DNA of 5,738 bases, taken from the NCBI GenBank assembly GCA_903881065.1, contig CAIRRW010000346.1, forward strand, positions 1 through 5,738, given 5' to 3'. Below are positions 1 to 5,687 of the stretch, one piece after another; positions within the stretch are counted from its first letter, which is position 1; the number at the start of each line of letters is the position of its first letter. The notes under the pieces are model-generated. The model worked only from the letters and a program-made list of their open reading frames with translations. It searched no databases and had not been told where the DNA came from. Both the position numbers and the translations under genes were made by a program. The stretch is from an uncultured Bacteroidota bacterium. Its GTDB lineage: Bacteria > Bacteroidota > Bacteroidia > 2-12-FULL-35-15.

Positions 1-2
1 AG

Positions 3-68
3 GCAAAAGCAAATTCAAGAGCAAAATTGCAGTTTGATTACCGAGCAAATGTAGTTACCGGAGTCTGA
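3..68 (+). CDS. C-terminal end of an unidentified protein (5' partial)
   Basis: The third plus-strand frame is open from the window edge to a TGA at 66-68. It encodes 21 residues ending in NVVTGV. A strong hairpin terminator at 117-146 lies about 50 bp further on, as expected after the last gene of a transcription unit. The other two plus frames stop earlier, at 35-37 and 52-54, and also remain possible. There is too little sequence to name a family, and no signal or motif is visible. Just after the stop, an imperfect copy of the last codons recurs 42 bp (14 codons) downstream, reading VVAGA and then TAG, so the 3' end may have been tandemly duplicated. That this is coding at all is an inference from the open frame plus the terminator. 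Confidence 0.35.
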   Translation, partial: AKANSRAKLQFDYRANVVTGV

Positions 69-130
69 TTATTTTTTAATAACTATACAAAAGTAGTTGC
101 CGGAGCCTAGTTATTAAAAAACAACTGCAC
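51..130. repeat. Degenerate 42-bp tandem duplication
   Basis: Two units begin at 51 and 93. Their first 38 positions agree at 27 sites by hand alignment, and the first 23 at 19 sites. Each unit starts GTAGTTRCCGGAG and carries a stop codon at the same offset, TGA in the first and TAG in the second. The 42-bp period keeps the reading frame. The second unit runs into the left arm of the terminator. Confidence 0.5.
72..121. repeat. 14-bp perfect inverted repeat upstream of terminator
   Basis: TTTTTTAATAACTA at 72-85 is the exact reverse complement of 108-121, with a 22-nt loop at 86-107. The right arm shares its last five A residues (117-121) with the base of the following terminator stem, so the two hairpins compete for those bases in RNA. 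The stem has only one G/C pair and is therefore weak. Confidence 0.55.
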
Positions 131-146
131 TCCTGCAGTTGTTTTT
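117..146 (+). terminator. Factor-independent terminator, probably bidirectional
   Basis: A perfect 13-bp stem (117-129 with 134-146) closes a 4-nt CTCC loop. The core is CAACTGCA/TGCAGTTG. The 3' side ends in five T residues and the 5' side begins with an A tract, so it could work in either direction. It most likely ends the plus-strand transcript whose coding end lies at about 66-68. No minus-strand gene is visible immediately to its right, so the reverse role is less certain. Confidence 0.8.
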
Positions 147-576
147 GCTCACTTCTTAAAAATTAAGCAGGCAAAAGCAATTAATTGAGTTTTGGGATTA
201 AAAATCTAAAAAAGATTAATAAAATGGAACAATGGCATTTTTTAGTCAATCAATTTGACAACGTTACCTTACTGCATTTTTTATTGTACTTAATATTGAT
301 ACGATAAACAAAGGAGAATTTACACTCGAGTTTCTATAAGTAATTTATAAAGTTGGGTCTACAATATTTCCTGTAGAATAGAATAACATAACCACATAGA
401 CACATAGTAAGAAAGTAAAACAATAAAGAAATTAATTTCTACACATAGTCCATCTATGCGAAAAGCGAAGCTTCTATGAATGATAAACTATATAAAAATA
501 TAAACTATGTGTCTATGTGGTAACAAATGTTTCCCCATAAAAAACCTTTTAGAACCATAAAGTTTATTGCAAAAGA
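147..576. other. Non-coding intergenic region between two terminators
   Basis: I see no convincing gene in this stretch. It lies between the terminator at 117-146 and the gcvH terminator at 577-607. Its main content is one copy of the inverted-repeat element (391-521). It also holds a weak hairpin, TCTACA (358-363) with TGTAGA (372-377), and a 27-codon plus-strand ORF at 224-307 that I do not accept as a gene. Confidence 0.6.
391..521 (+). repeat. 131-bp inverted-repeat element, copy 1
   Basis: The element is bounded by perfect 18-bp terminal inverted repeats: ACCACATAGACACATAGT at 391-408 and its reverse complement at 504-521. Each end contains two tandem CACATAG heptamers 8 bp apart (393-399 and 401-407), and a third lies inside at 442-448. 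Internal features are a perfect 14-bp palindrome (427-440), a CATAG/CTATG hairpin (444-458) and the core TATGCGAAAAGCGAA (455-469). It has no coding capacity. A second copy of the same length lies in opposite orientation at 1168-1298, and the similarity runs 6 bp past the left end here (385-390). The architecture fits a short non-autonomous MITE-like or REP-like repeat. No transposase is in the window and no clear target-site duplication is visible. Confidence 0.85.
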
Positions 577-607
577 AAAGTCCCGTTCATTATCTGAACG
601 GGACTTT
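577..607 (-). terminator. gcvH terminator
   Basis: A perfect 13-bp stem pairs 577-589 (AAAGTCCCGTTCA) with 595-607 around a 5-nt loop. Read on the minus strand, the stem ends in ACTTTTCTTTT, a good U-rich tail. It starts about 55 bases after the gcvH stop codon at 663-665, so it is the natural end of the gcvH transcript. Confidence 0.88.
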
Positions 608-662
608 ACTATTTACACAGCCCAATGAACCGGTAACCTAATAAACTACTGAACCAAAATCA

Positions 663-1043
663 CTAGTGTCCTATCAATGCTTTATAATCAGCAGCCGATA
701 GCAAGCCATTTGCCTGACTTGCATCTTTCATTTCTACTTTTATCATCCAACCTGCACCATAAGGGTCTTTATTTACAGCATCAGGTGTAGCATCCAACCC
801 TTTGTTTATTTCTTTAATAACACCGGAAACAGGCATAAATAAATCCGAAACCGTTTTCACAGCTTCTACTGTTCCAAAAATCTGTTCGTGTTCTATTTCT
901 TCGCCCAATGTAGAAATGTCAACATATACTATGTCGCCCAACTCACCTTGTGCAAAATCAGTAATTCCTACATAAGCAATATTGCCTTCTACACGAATCC
1001 ATTCGTGATCTTTCGTGTACTTTAAATTTTCCGGGAAATTCAT
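663..1043 (-). CDS. gcvH: Glycine cleavage system H protein
   Basis: GcvH is the lipoylated carrier of the cytoplasmic glycine cleavage system. It shuttles the aminomethyl group from the P protein to the T protein, and its dihydrolipoyl arm is reoxidised by the L protein. The 126-residue length is normal for the family. The opening KYTKDHEWIRVEGNIAYVGIT and the region FAQGELGDIVYVD are typical of GcvH. The lipoylation site is Lys63 within GTVEAVKTVSDL, and the conserved VNKDPYGAGWMIK block follows at residues 90-102. An in-frame TAG two codons upstream leaves ATG at 1043 as the only plausible start. The leader is A-rich with no Shine-Dalgarno sequence, as is usual in Bacteroidota. The gene appears to be transcribed alone, with its own promoter and terminator. 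The gcvP and gcvT genes are not in this window. The two inverted 131-bp elements flank this unit. Confidence 0.97.
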   Translation of the reverse strand: MNFPENLKYTKDHEWIRVEGNIAYVGITDFAQGELGDIVYVDISTLGEEIEHEQIFGTVEAVKTVSDLFMPVSGVIKEINKGLDATPDAVNKDPYGAGWMIKVEMKDASQANGLLSAADYKALIGH

Positions 1044-1074
1044 ATTCTAATAAGTTTTATTTTGTTAATGTCGG

Positions 1075-1103
1075 CAAATTTATAGTTAATTTCCTTATGG
1101 CAA
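1075..1103 (-). promoter_or_regulatory. gcvH promoter, Bacteroidota type
   Basis: On the minus strand TTG (1101-1103) is followed after 18 bp by TAAATTTG (1082-1075). This matches the Bacteroidota primary-sigma consensus TTTG/TTG with TANNTTTG. Transcription would begin near 1068-1070, giving a leader of about 25 nt before the ATG at 1043. Confidence 0.7.
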
Positions 1104-1167
1104 CACATTTTATGCAATTTGGACTTTTTCTAATAGCAAATAAAGGATCGTTTTAGATAAGGAATGC

Positions 1168-1298
1168 ACCACATAGACACATAGTTTCTAATTTTAAAAG
1201 AAATTACATTTATATAGAAGTTTCGCTTTTCGCATAAGCAGCTATGTGCAGAAATTTATTTCACTATTGTTTACCTTTTTTCTATGTGTCTATGTGGT
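1168..1298 (-). repeat. 131-bp inverted-repeat element, copy 2 (opposite orientation)
   Basis: This is the same length as copy 1, and its reverse complement aligns with copy 1 end to end with a few small compensating gaps. The terminal inverted repeats are 17 bp and perfect (1168-1184 and 1282-1298). The internal core TTCGCTTTTCGCATA (1222-1236) is identical to the core of copy 1. The central hairpin (CATA/TATG around CTGC, minus strand) and the imperfect GAAAT/ATTTC palindrome are kept even though the bases between them differ. Beyond the right end, TATGTT (1299-1304) matches the outer flank of copy 1. It has no ORF and no clear target-site duplication. Confidence 0.85.
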
Positions 1299-1364
1299 TA
1301 TGTTTTTAATAATGCCGTATGGTTCAAAAACAAATCCTTTTTTTAATAACCAAATAAGAATACG

Positions 1365-1405
1365 TACCTTTGATGTCCTTTAACCAAAGGAATAGTATAT
1401 TTTTG
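1365..1405 (+). promoter_or_regulatory. Candidate promoter sites for the DUF4175 operon
   Basis: Two matches to the Bacteroidota -7 consensus TANNTTTG precede the gene: TACCTTTG at 1365-1372 and TATTTTTG at 1398-1405. The first would give a leader of about 40 nt, but I see no good -33 TTG at the right spacing. The second lies only 12 bp from the ATG and would give a nearly leaderless transcript. A small hairpin (CCTTT 1377-1381 with AAAGG 1386-1390) lies between them. Which site is used cannot be decided from sequence. Confidence 0.4.
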
Positions 1406-1417
1406 CCAACACAATAA

Positions 1418-4400
1418 ATGACAAACTCAAATTATCAAACATTAATAGAAAAGCTGGATGAATTTATCCGGAAATACTATAAAAATCAGCTGTTGCGTGG
1501 CTTGATTTATAGTATTGGTTTGATACTTCTGTTTTTTGTTTCCGTTACCGTGCTCGAATATTTTGCTCATTTTAATATAGCTGTTCGTACTGTTTTATTC
1601 TATTCTTTTGTTGCTGCCACGGGTTTTATCTTTGTTAAATACATTGCCATTCCTGCTTCCCACTTATATAAAATGGGGAAAGTTATTTCCTATACTGATG
1701 CCGCAACTATTATAGGCAAGCACTTTTCCAACGTTCAGGATAAGCTATTAAACGTGCTTCAATTGCAAACACAATCCGAAATCAACAATTCGCAATCCGA
1801 AATCTCTTTAATAGAGGCAAGTATCAACCAAAAAACAAAGGAATTAAAACCTATTCCGTTTACGTCGGCTGTTGATTTCAAAGAAAATACAAAGTACCTG
1901 AAGTATGCTCTGGTGCCTGTTTTGCTTATTACAATCATTTTGTTTGCTGCGCCAAGTATTATTACTGATGGCACCAAACGACTGGTGAAACACAGCGAAT
2001 ACTTCGAGAAACAAGCGCCTTTTCAATTTGTGATTACCAATCCCGAATTAAAAACGGTGGCACAGCAGGATTTTCAACTCAAAGTAAAGCTTACAGGCAA
2101 CGAAGTGCCCGACAATGTATTTGTTGAGATTGATGGTAATGAGTTTAAACTCGACAAGGAAAACATTGTTAATTTCAATTATGTGTTTAAAAATGTTCAG
2201 AAGAACATTAACTTTCAATTAGCTGCTGATGGATTTAAATCCAAGCCTTTCGAGTTGGTGGCGCTTCCCAATCCTATTCTGTTGAACTTTGATATTGCAT
2301 TAGCTTATCCTGCGTACCTCAACAAAAAAGACGAGGTGGTAAAGAATACCGGCGACCTTATAATACCTGCCGGAACCAAGATGAGCTGGAATTTCAATAC
2401 ACAAAACACAAAGAATATCCGTTTGAATTTTAATGATACTTCGTTTGCTCTTACTCCTAGTTCCGAAAACACCTTTAACTATTCCAGTCGTTTCTTCCGC
2501 GATAAAACCTATTCGGTTACCACCGCCAATCAATACCTGAAAAGCAAGGATTCGGTTAGCTATAATATCAATGTAATTCCAGATGCGTATCCACAAATAG
2601 TGGTGGAGGAAAAGAAAGATTCCAACTCCACCAAACGGATTTCTTTCAGAGGAGAAGTGAAAGATGACTATGGTTTTAACCGCCTTACTTTTAATTATCG
2701 ATACATCACTAATAATGATACCGCAGCTTCTGTAAGTGATAAAAATAAGAAAGCGGAGATGCACTCTACAGCAATTGCTATTAATAAAGCAGCCACCCAA
2801 GACCAGTTTTATCACTTTTGGGATATGAATGAATTAGGTGTTAATGCTGGCGACCAGATAGAATATTATTTCGAGATATGGGATAATGATGGGGTAACAG
2901 GCAGCAAATCTACCCGCTCTCAAAAGATGATTTTTAAAGCTCCTACACTAAAGGAACTTGCTGAAAACACCGACAAAAACAATACTAAAATAAAGGATGA
3001 TTTAATTGAAAGTATCAAACAGGCAAAAGATGTTCAAAAGGAATTGGCGGATTTACAGCGTAAAGTGGCAGAGAAAAAAGAATTGAATTGGGAAGAGAAA
3101 AAGAAGCTTCAGGATTTACTTGACAAACAAAAAGATTTGCAGAAAAAGGTGGAGAACATTAAAAACGAGAATCAGGAAAACAATCAGAAACAAAACGAAT
3201 ACAAACAACAGGACGAAAACATTCTGGAAAAACAAAAGCAGCTGGAAGAATTGTTTGATAAAGTAATGACTCCTGAGTTGAAGGAGAAATATGATGAATT
3301 GCAAAAGTTGATGGAGAAACTGGATAAAGATAAGGTGCAGGATGCGTTGGAGAAAATGAAGCTGGATAACAAAGATATTATGAAGGAGTTGGATCGTAAT
3401 CTGGAGATATTCAAACAAATGGAAGTAGAACAAAAACTTCAGCAAAACATTGATAAACTAAACGATTTGGCGAAAAAGGAAAATGAAGAAGCAAAGAAAA
3501 CAGACGATAAAAAATCGGACGCCAAAGAACAAAAAGAGAAGCAGGATGAGCTGAACAAGCAGTTTGAAGATTTGAAGAAAGATATGAAGGAATTGGAGAA
3601 AAAGAATAGTGAATTGGAACAACCTAAAAAGCTGGAAAATTCAGAAGAAAAGCAGGAAGATATTAAGAAAGATATGGAAAGCGGCAGCGAACAACTGAAG
3701 AGCGGACAAAAGAAAGGAGCTTCAAAATCGCAAAAGAGTGCTGCCGATAAGATGGAGAAAATGGCTGAAGCTATGGCGAAGGCAAAAGCTAAAGAAGAAC
3801 AGGAACAGGAAGGTGAAGATATTGATAAACTTCGTCAGATATTGGAAAACTTAATACATGTTTCTTTTAGTCAGGAAGATTTAATGGGAGATTTTGCAAA
3901 AACAAAACAATTTGACCCACAGATAGCCAAGATTGATAAACAACAAAAGAAGTTACAGGACGACTCCAAAATGATTGAAGATAGTTTGCTGGCGCTCAGT
4001 AAACGGAATCCTAAAATTAAGGAAACAGTAAATAAAGAAATTTCAGCTATCAATATGAATATGGAGAAAGCGGTTAGTGAAATTGAGTTGGCTGCTGCTC
4101 CCTCAATGGATGGAAGAAACCATAAAGAAGAAGGGAAAAGTCGTCAGCAATTCGCTATGACGTCAATTAACAACCTTGCTTTAATGCTTAATGAATCATT
4201 AAGTCAGATGCAGGCAGAAGCTAAAAAACCTAATGGCCCTCCAGGAAGCGGAAGCTGTAAAAAGCCGGGCGGTAAAGGAAGCAAACCTTCAGCATCTAGT
4301 TTACGTAAAATGCAGGAACAATTGAACGAGCAGATTAAAAAGCTGAAAGAAGGAATGCAGAAAGATGGCAATAAACCTGGACAGAAACCTGGAGAAAAAC

Positions 4401-4852
4401 CAGGAAAAGGATCTCCCGGAGGTTCAGGCATGAGTCAGGAACTTGCTAAGTTGGCAGCACAGCAAGCTGCAATCCGTCAGGAGATACAGAAAATGGGAGA
4501 CCAGATAAACAAAGATGGCAAAGGTGCAGGAGGAATGAGTAAGCTAGCTGATAAAATGGAGGAGACAGAAACGGATTTAGTTAATAAAGTGATCAGTCAG
4601 GAGACTATAAAACGTCAGGAAGAAATATTAACTCGTCTATTGGAAAGCGAAAAGGCCGACAAAGAACGTGAATTGGACGAAAAACGACAATCAAATGAAG
4701 CAAAAAGCGATAATAAACGCAACCAAAATCAATTTTTGGAGTATAATAGAACAAAACAAAAAGAAACGGAGTTATTAAAAACGGTTCCGCCGTCTTTAAA
4801 TCCGTTTTATAAAGAAAAAGTAAGTTTATATTTTAATAATATAGAAAACTAA
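1418..4852 (+). CDS. DUF4175-like membrane protein with large coiled-coil region
   Basis: The product has 1144 residues and an unknown biochemical role. Hydrophobic helices lie near residues 26-48, 55-77 and 161-182. Basic residues before the first, after the second and before the third helix suggest that everything after about residue 185 is extracytoplasmic. Residues 200-510 look beta-rich and Ig-like, including AYPAYLNKKDEV and LIIPAGT near 296-320, which I associate with DUF4175 proteins. Residues 510-800 are a long Lys/Glu/Gln-rich coiled coil. A helical segment (about 800-930) leads to a Gly/Pro/Lys-rich linker (938-1004) with three KPGx repeats and the only cysteine I find (C947). Gln/Lys-rich helices follow, and the C-terminus is more ordinary (VPPSLNPFYKEKVSLYF). 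A TAA directly before ATG 1418 fixes the start. The family call is by recall of its architecture. The gene is apparently co-transcribed with the ATPase gene 7 bp downstream. Confidence 0.8.
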   Translation: MTNSNYQTLIEKLDEFIRKYYKNQLLRGLIYSIGLILLFFVSVTVLEYFAHFNIAVRTVLFYSFVAATGFIFVKYIAIPASHLYKMGKVISYTDAATIIGKHFSNVQDKLLNVLQLQTQSEINNSQSEISLIEASINQKTKELKPIPFTSAVDFKENTKYLKYALVPVLLITIILFAAPSIITDGTKRLVKHSEYFEKQAPFQFVITNPELKTVAQQDFQLKVKLTGNEVPDNVFVEIDGNEFKLDKENIVNFNYVFKNVQKNINFQLAADGFKSKPFELVALPNPILLNFDIALAYPAYLNKKDEVVKNTGDLIIPAGTKMSWNFNTQNTKNIRLNFNDTSFALTPSSENTFNYSSRFFRDKTYSVTTANQYLKSKDSVSYNINVIPDAYPQIVVEEKKDSNSTKRISFRGEVKDDYGFNRLTFNYRYITNNDTAASVSDKNKKAEMHSTAIAINKAATQDQFYHFWDMNELGVNAGDQIEYYFEIWDNDGVTGSKSTRSQKMIFKAPTLKELAENTDKNNTKIKDDLIESIKQAKDVQKELADLQRKVAEKKELNWEEKKKLQDLLDKQKDLQKKVENIKNENQENNQKQNEYKQQDENILEKQKQLEELFDKVMTPELKEKYDELQKLMEKLDKDKVQDALEKMKLDNKDIMKELDRNLEIFKQMEVEQKLQQNIDKLNDLAKKENEEAKKTDDKKSDAKEQKEKQDELNKQFEDLKKDMKELEKKNSELEQPKKLENSEEKQEDIKKDMESGSEQLKSGQKKGASKSQKSAADKMEKMAEAMAKAKAKEEQEQEGEDIDKLRQILENLIHVSFSQEDLMGDFAKTKQFDPQIAKIDKQQKKLQDDSKMIEDSLLALSKRNPKIKETVNKEISAINMNMEKAVSEIELAAAPSMDGRNHKEEGKSRQQFAMTSINNLALMLNESLSQMQAEAKKPNGPPGSGSCKKPGGKGSKPSASSLRKMQEQLNEQIKKLKEGMQKDGNKPGQKPGEKPGKGSPGGSGMSQELAKLAAQQAAIRQEIQKMGDQINKDGKGAGGMSKLADKMEETETDLVNKVISQETIKRQEEILTRLLESEKADKERELDEKRQSNEAKSDNKRNQNQFLEYNRTKQKETELLKTVPPSLNPFYKEKVSLYFNNIEN
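4373..4408 (+). repeat. Three 12-bp in-frame tandem repeats (KPGx)
   Basis: Three consecutive 12-bp units (starting at 4373, 4385 and 4397) follow AAACCWGGAVAR and encode KPGQ, KPGE and KPGK, residues 986-997 of the large membrane protein. They lie in its flexible Gly/Pro/Lys linker and are likely to vary in number between strains, which is an inference. Confidence 0.7.
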
Positions 4853-4859
4853 TAAAAAC

Positions 4860-5300
4860 ATGGTACTTTCAGAAAAACAAAAATTACGCATCCCTTCAAG
4901 AGTAGAGAATATTATTTTGGTAGAACGTATGGTTGAAGATGTTTGTGATTTATATAACATCAGTGAAGATTACTATGGAAACATATTAATAGCCTTAACT
5001 GAAGCCGTAAATAATGCCATTTATCATGGCAATGCAGCAAATCCAAATAAAAACATTGATATCTTTTTTAAATCTTTTTCAGATCATGTTTCTTTTATAG
5101 TAAAAGATGAAGGCCCCGGTTTCAATTTTAATAACCTTCCCGATCCCACCAATCCAGAAAACATTGAAAAGCAAAATGGACGCGGCGTATTCTTAATGCG
5201 TAACCTTGCTGATAATGTTTCTTTCGAAGACAATGGAAGCACAGTTATACTTGATTTTAATGTAATTACAAACGATAAAGCTCAGCCTAAAAACAGTTAA
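4860..5300 (+). CDS. GHKL-type ATP-binding protein, anti-sigma factor/RsbW-like
   Basis: This 146-residue protein consists of a single HATPase domain of the SpoIIAB/RsbW class, which in known cases are cytoplasmic serine kinases and anti-sigma factors. The N box is LTEAVNNAIYHGN (residues 46-58, with Glu48 and Asn52 placed as the Mg-ATP ligands). The G1 box is DEGPGF (83-88), and the G2 box is the GRGVFLMRNLAD segment (107-118). No transmembrane or sensor region is present. ATG 4860 is the first start after an in-frame TAG at 4842-4844. It lies 7 bp after the DUF4175 stop, so the two genes are probably co-transcribed and translationally coupled. No sigma factor or STAS antagonist gene is beside it, so its partner is unknown. 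In many Bacteroidota I recall ybeY and mnmG following this gene; neither starts within the 438 bases after it. Confidence 0.88.
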   Translation: MVLSEKQKLRIPSRVENIILVERMVEDVCDLYNISEDYYGNILIALTEAVNNAIYHGNAANPNKNIDIFFKSFSDHVSFIVKDEGPGFNFNNLPDPTNPENIEKQNGRGVFLMRNLADNVSFEDNGSTVILDFNVITNDKAQPKNS

Positions 5301-5337
5301 TTAAACTGTAATTATTCCAAACCTAATTTTACTTTAT

Positions 5338-5368
5338 GGTTATTAACAGTTTTTTACGGTTATTAACG
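5338..5368 (+). repeat. Paired direct repeat GGTTATTAAC at 20-bp spacing
   Basis: GGTTATTAAC occurs at 5338-5347 and 5358-5367, exactly 20 bp apart or about two helical turns. Each contains the near-palindrome GTTA-N-TAAC, which recurs as GTTAGTAAC at 5570-5578. The spacing would place two bound proteins on the same face of the DNA. Confidence 0.6.
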
Positions 5369-5431
5369 TCTTTAAAAAGTAAAAAAATAAAGTGCTGAAA
5401 ATAAGCCTCTTCATTTTTATCTTATCAACAT

Positions 5432-5457
5432 AATTTTTGTTCATAAAAACAAAAATT
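5432..5457. repeat. 10-bp perfect AT-rich inverted repeat
   Basis: AATTTTTGTT (5432-5441) pairs exactly with 5448-5457 around a 6-nt loop, CATAAA. Only one G/C pair is in the stem, so it is a poor terminator. It begins 2 bp after the DnaA-box-like TTATCAACA. Confidence 0.6.
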
Positions 5458-5611
5458 GTTATTAATCTTTTAAACTTTTCTCTTGCATTGTTCAATTGTA
5501 AAGTTGTGTGTAATAATAATTGATTTTACAAAGAAAAACTTTTGCTTTTCTAACAGAAACTATTAACAGGTTAGTAACAATATTTTACGCTGCTAACAAG
5601 GGACATTACAG

Positions 5612-5687
5612 AATGATAACTTTACTAACACAATGTTTATAATGTTTGATTAATACTATTTTTCAGTGTGTTATAAAATGATAACTT
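5612..5687 (+). repeat. 11-bp direct repeat AATGATAACTT
   Basis: Exact copies lie at 5612-5622 and 5677-5687, 65 bp apart. Each is followed or overlapped by one of the YTANTAACA sites (5622-5630 on the plus strand, 5687-5695 on the minus strand), so the two elements come as a pair, in two arrangements. Confidence 0.55.

Larger units (their letters stand above)
1044..1417. other. Divergent intergenic region between gcvH and the DUF4175 operon
   Basis: This stretch separates two divergent transcription units. It holds the gcvH promoter (1075-1103), the second 131-bp element (1168-1298) and candidate promoter sites for the plus-strand operon (1365-1405). No coding region is apparent. The repeat element sits between the two promoters, where it could insulate them or be transcribed from readthrough. 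Confidence 0.7.

Noticed and set aside
1..180. 12-bp direct repeat AGGCAAAAGCAA at 1-12 and 169-180
   Set aside because: One 12-mer match is expected by chance in an AT-rich window of this size, and no related structure extends beyond it.
224..307. 27-codon plus-strand ORF encoding a small hydrophobic peptide (begins MEQWHFLVNQ)
   Set aside because: It is short, has no clear promoter and lies in AT-rich intergenic DNA where such ORFs arise by chance. The A-rich leader is compatible with Bacteroidota translation, but nothing else supports it.
310..316. Shine-Dalgarno-like AAAGGAG
   Set aside because: No start codon opens a reading frame at suitable distance, and this phylum rarely relies on such sites.
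391..521. CACATAG heptamers considered as a CRISPR array
   Set aside because: The repeats are 7 bp with spacings of 1 and 34 bp and are part of terminal inverted repeats. There are no regular spacers and no cas genes.
1759..4431. Several minus-strand open frames of 60-171 codons inside the large gene
   Set aside because: They are antisense shadows of a strongly purine-rich coding strand. Their products are Phe/Leu/Ser-rich low-complexity mirrors of Lys/Glu codons, and the sense protein has consistent domain architecture.
5293..5309. Hairpin ACAGTT/AACTGT over the ATPase stop codon as a terminator
   Set aside because: The stem is only 6 bp and AT-rich, with no U tract after it. It is too weak to call, so the operon's 3' end is not located.
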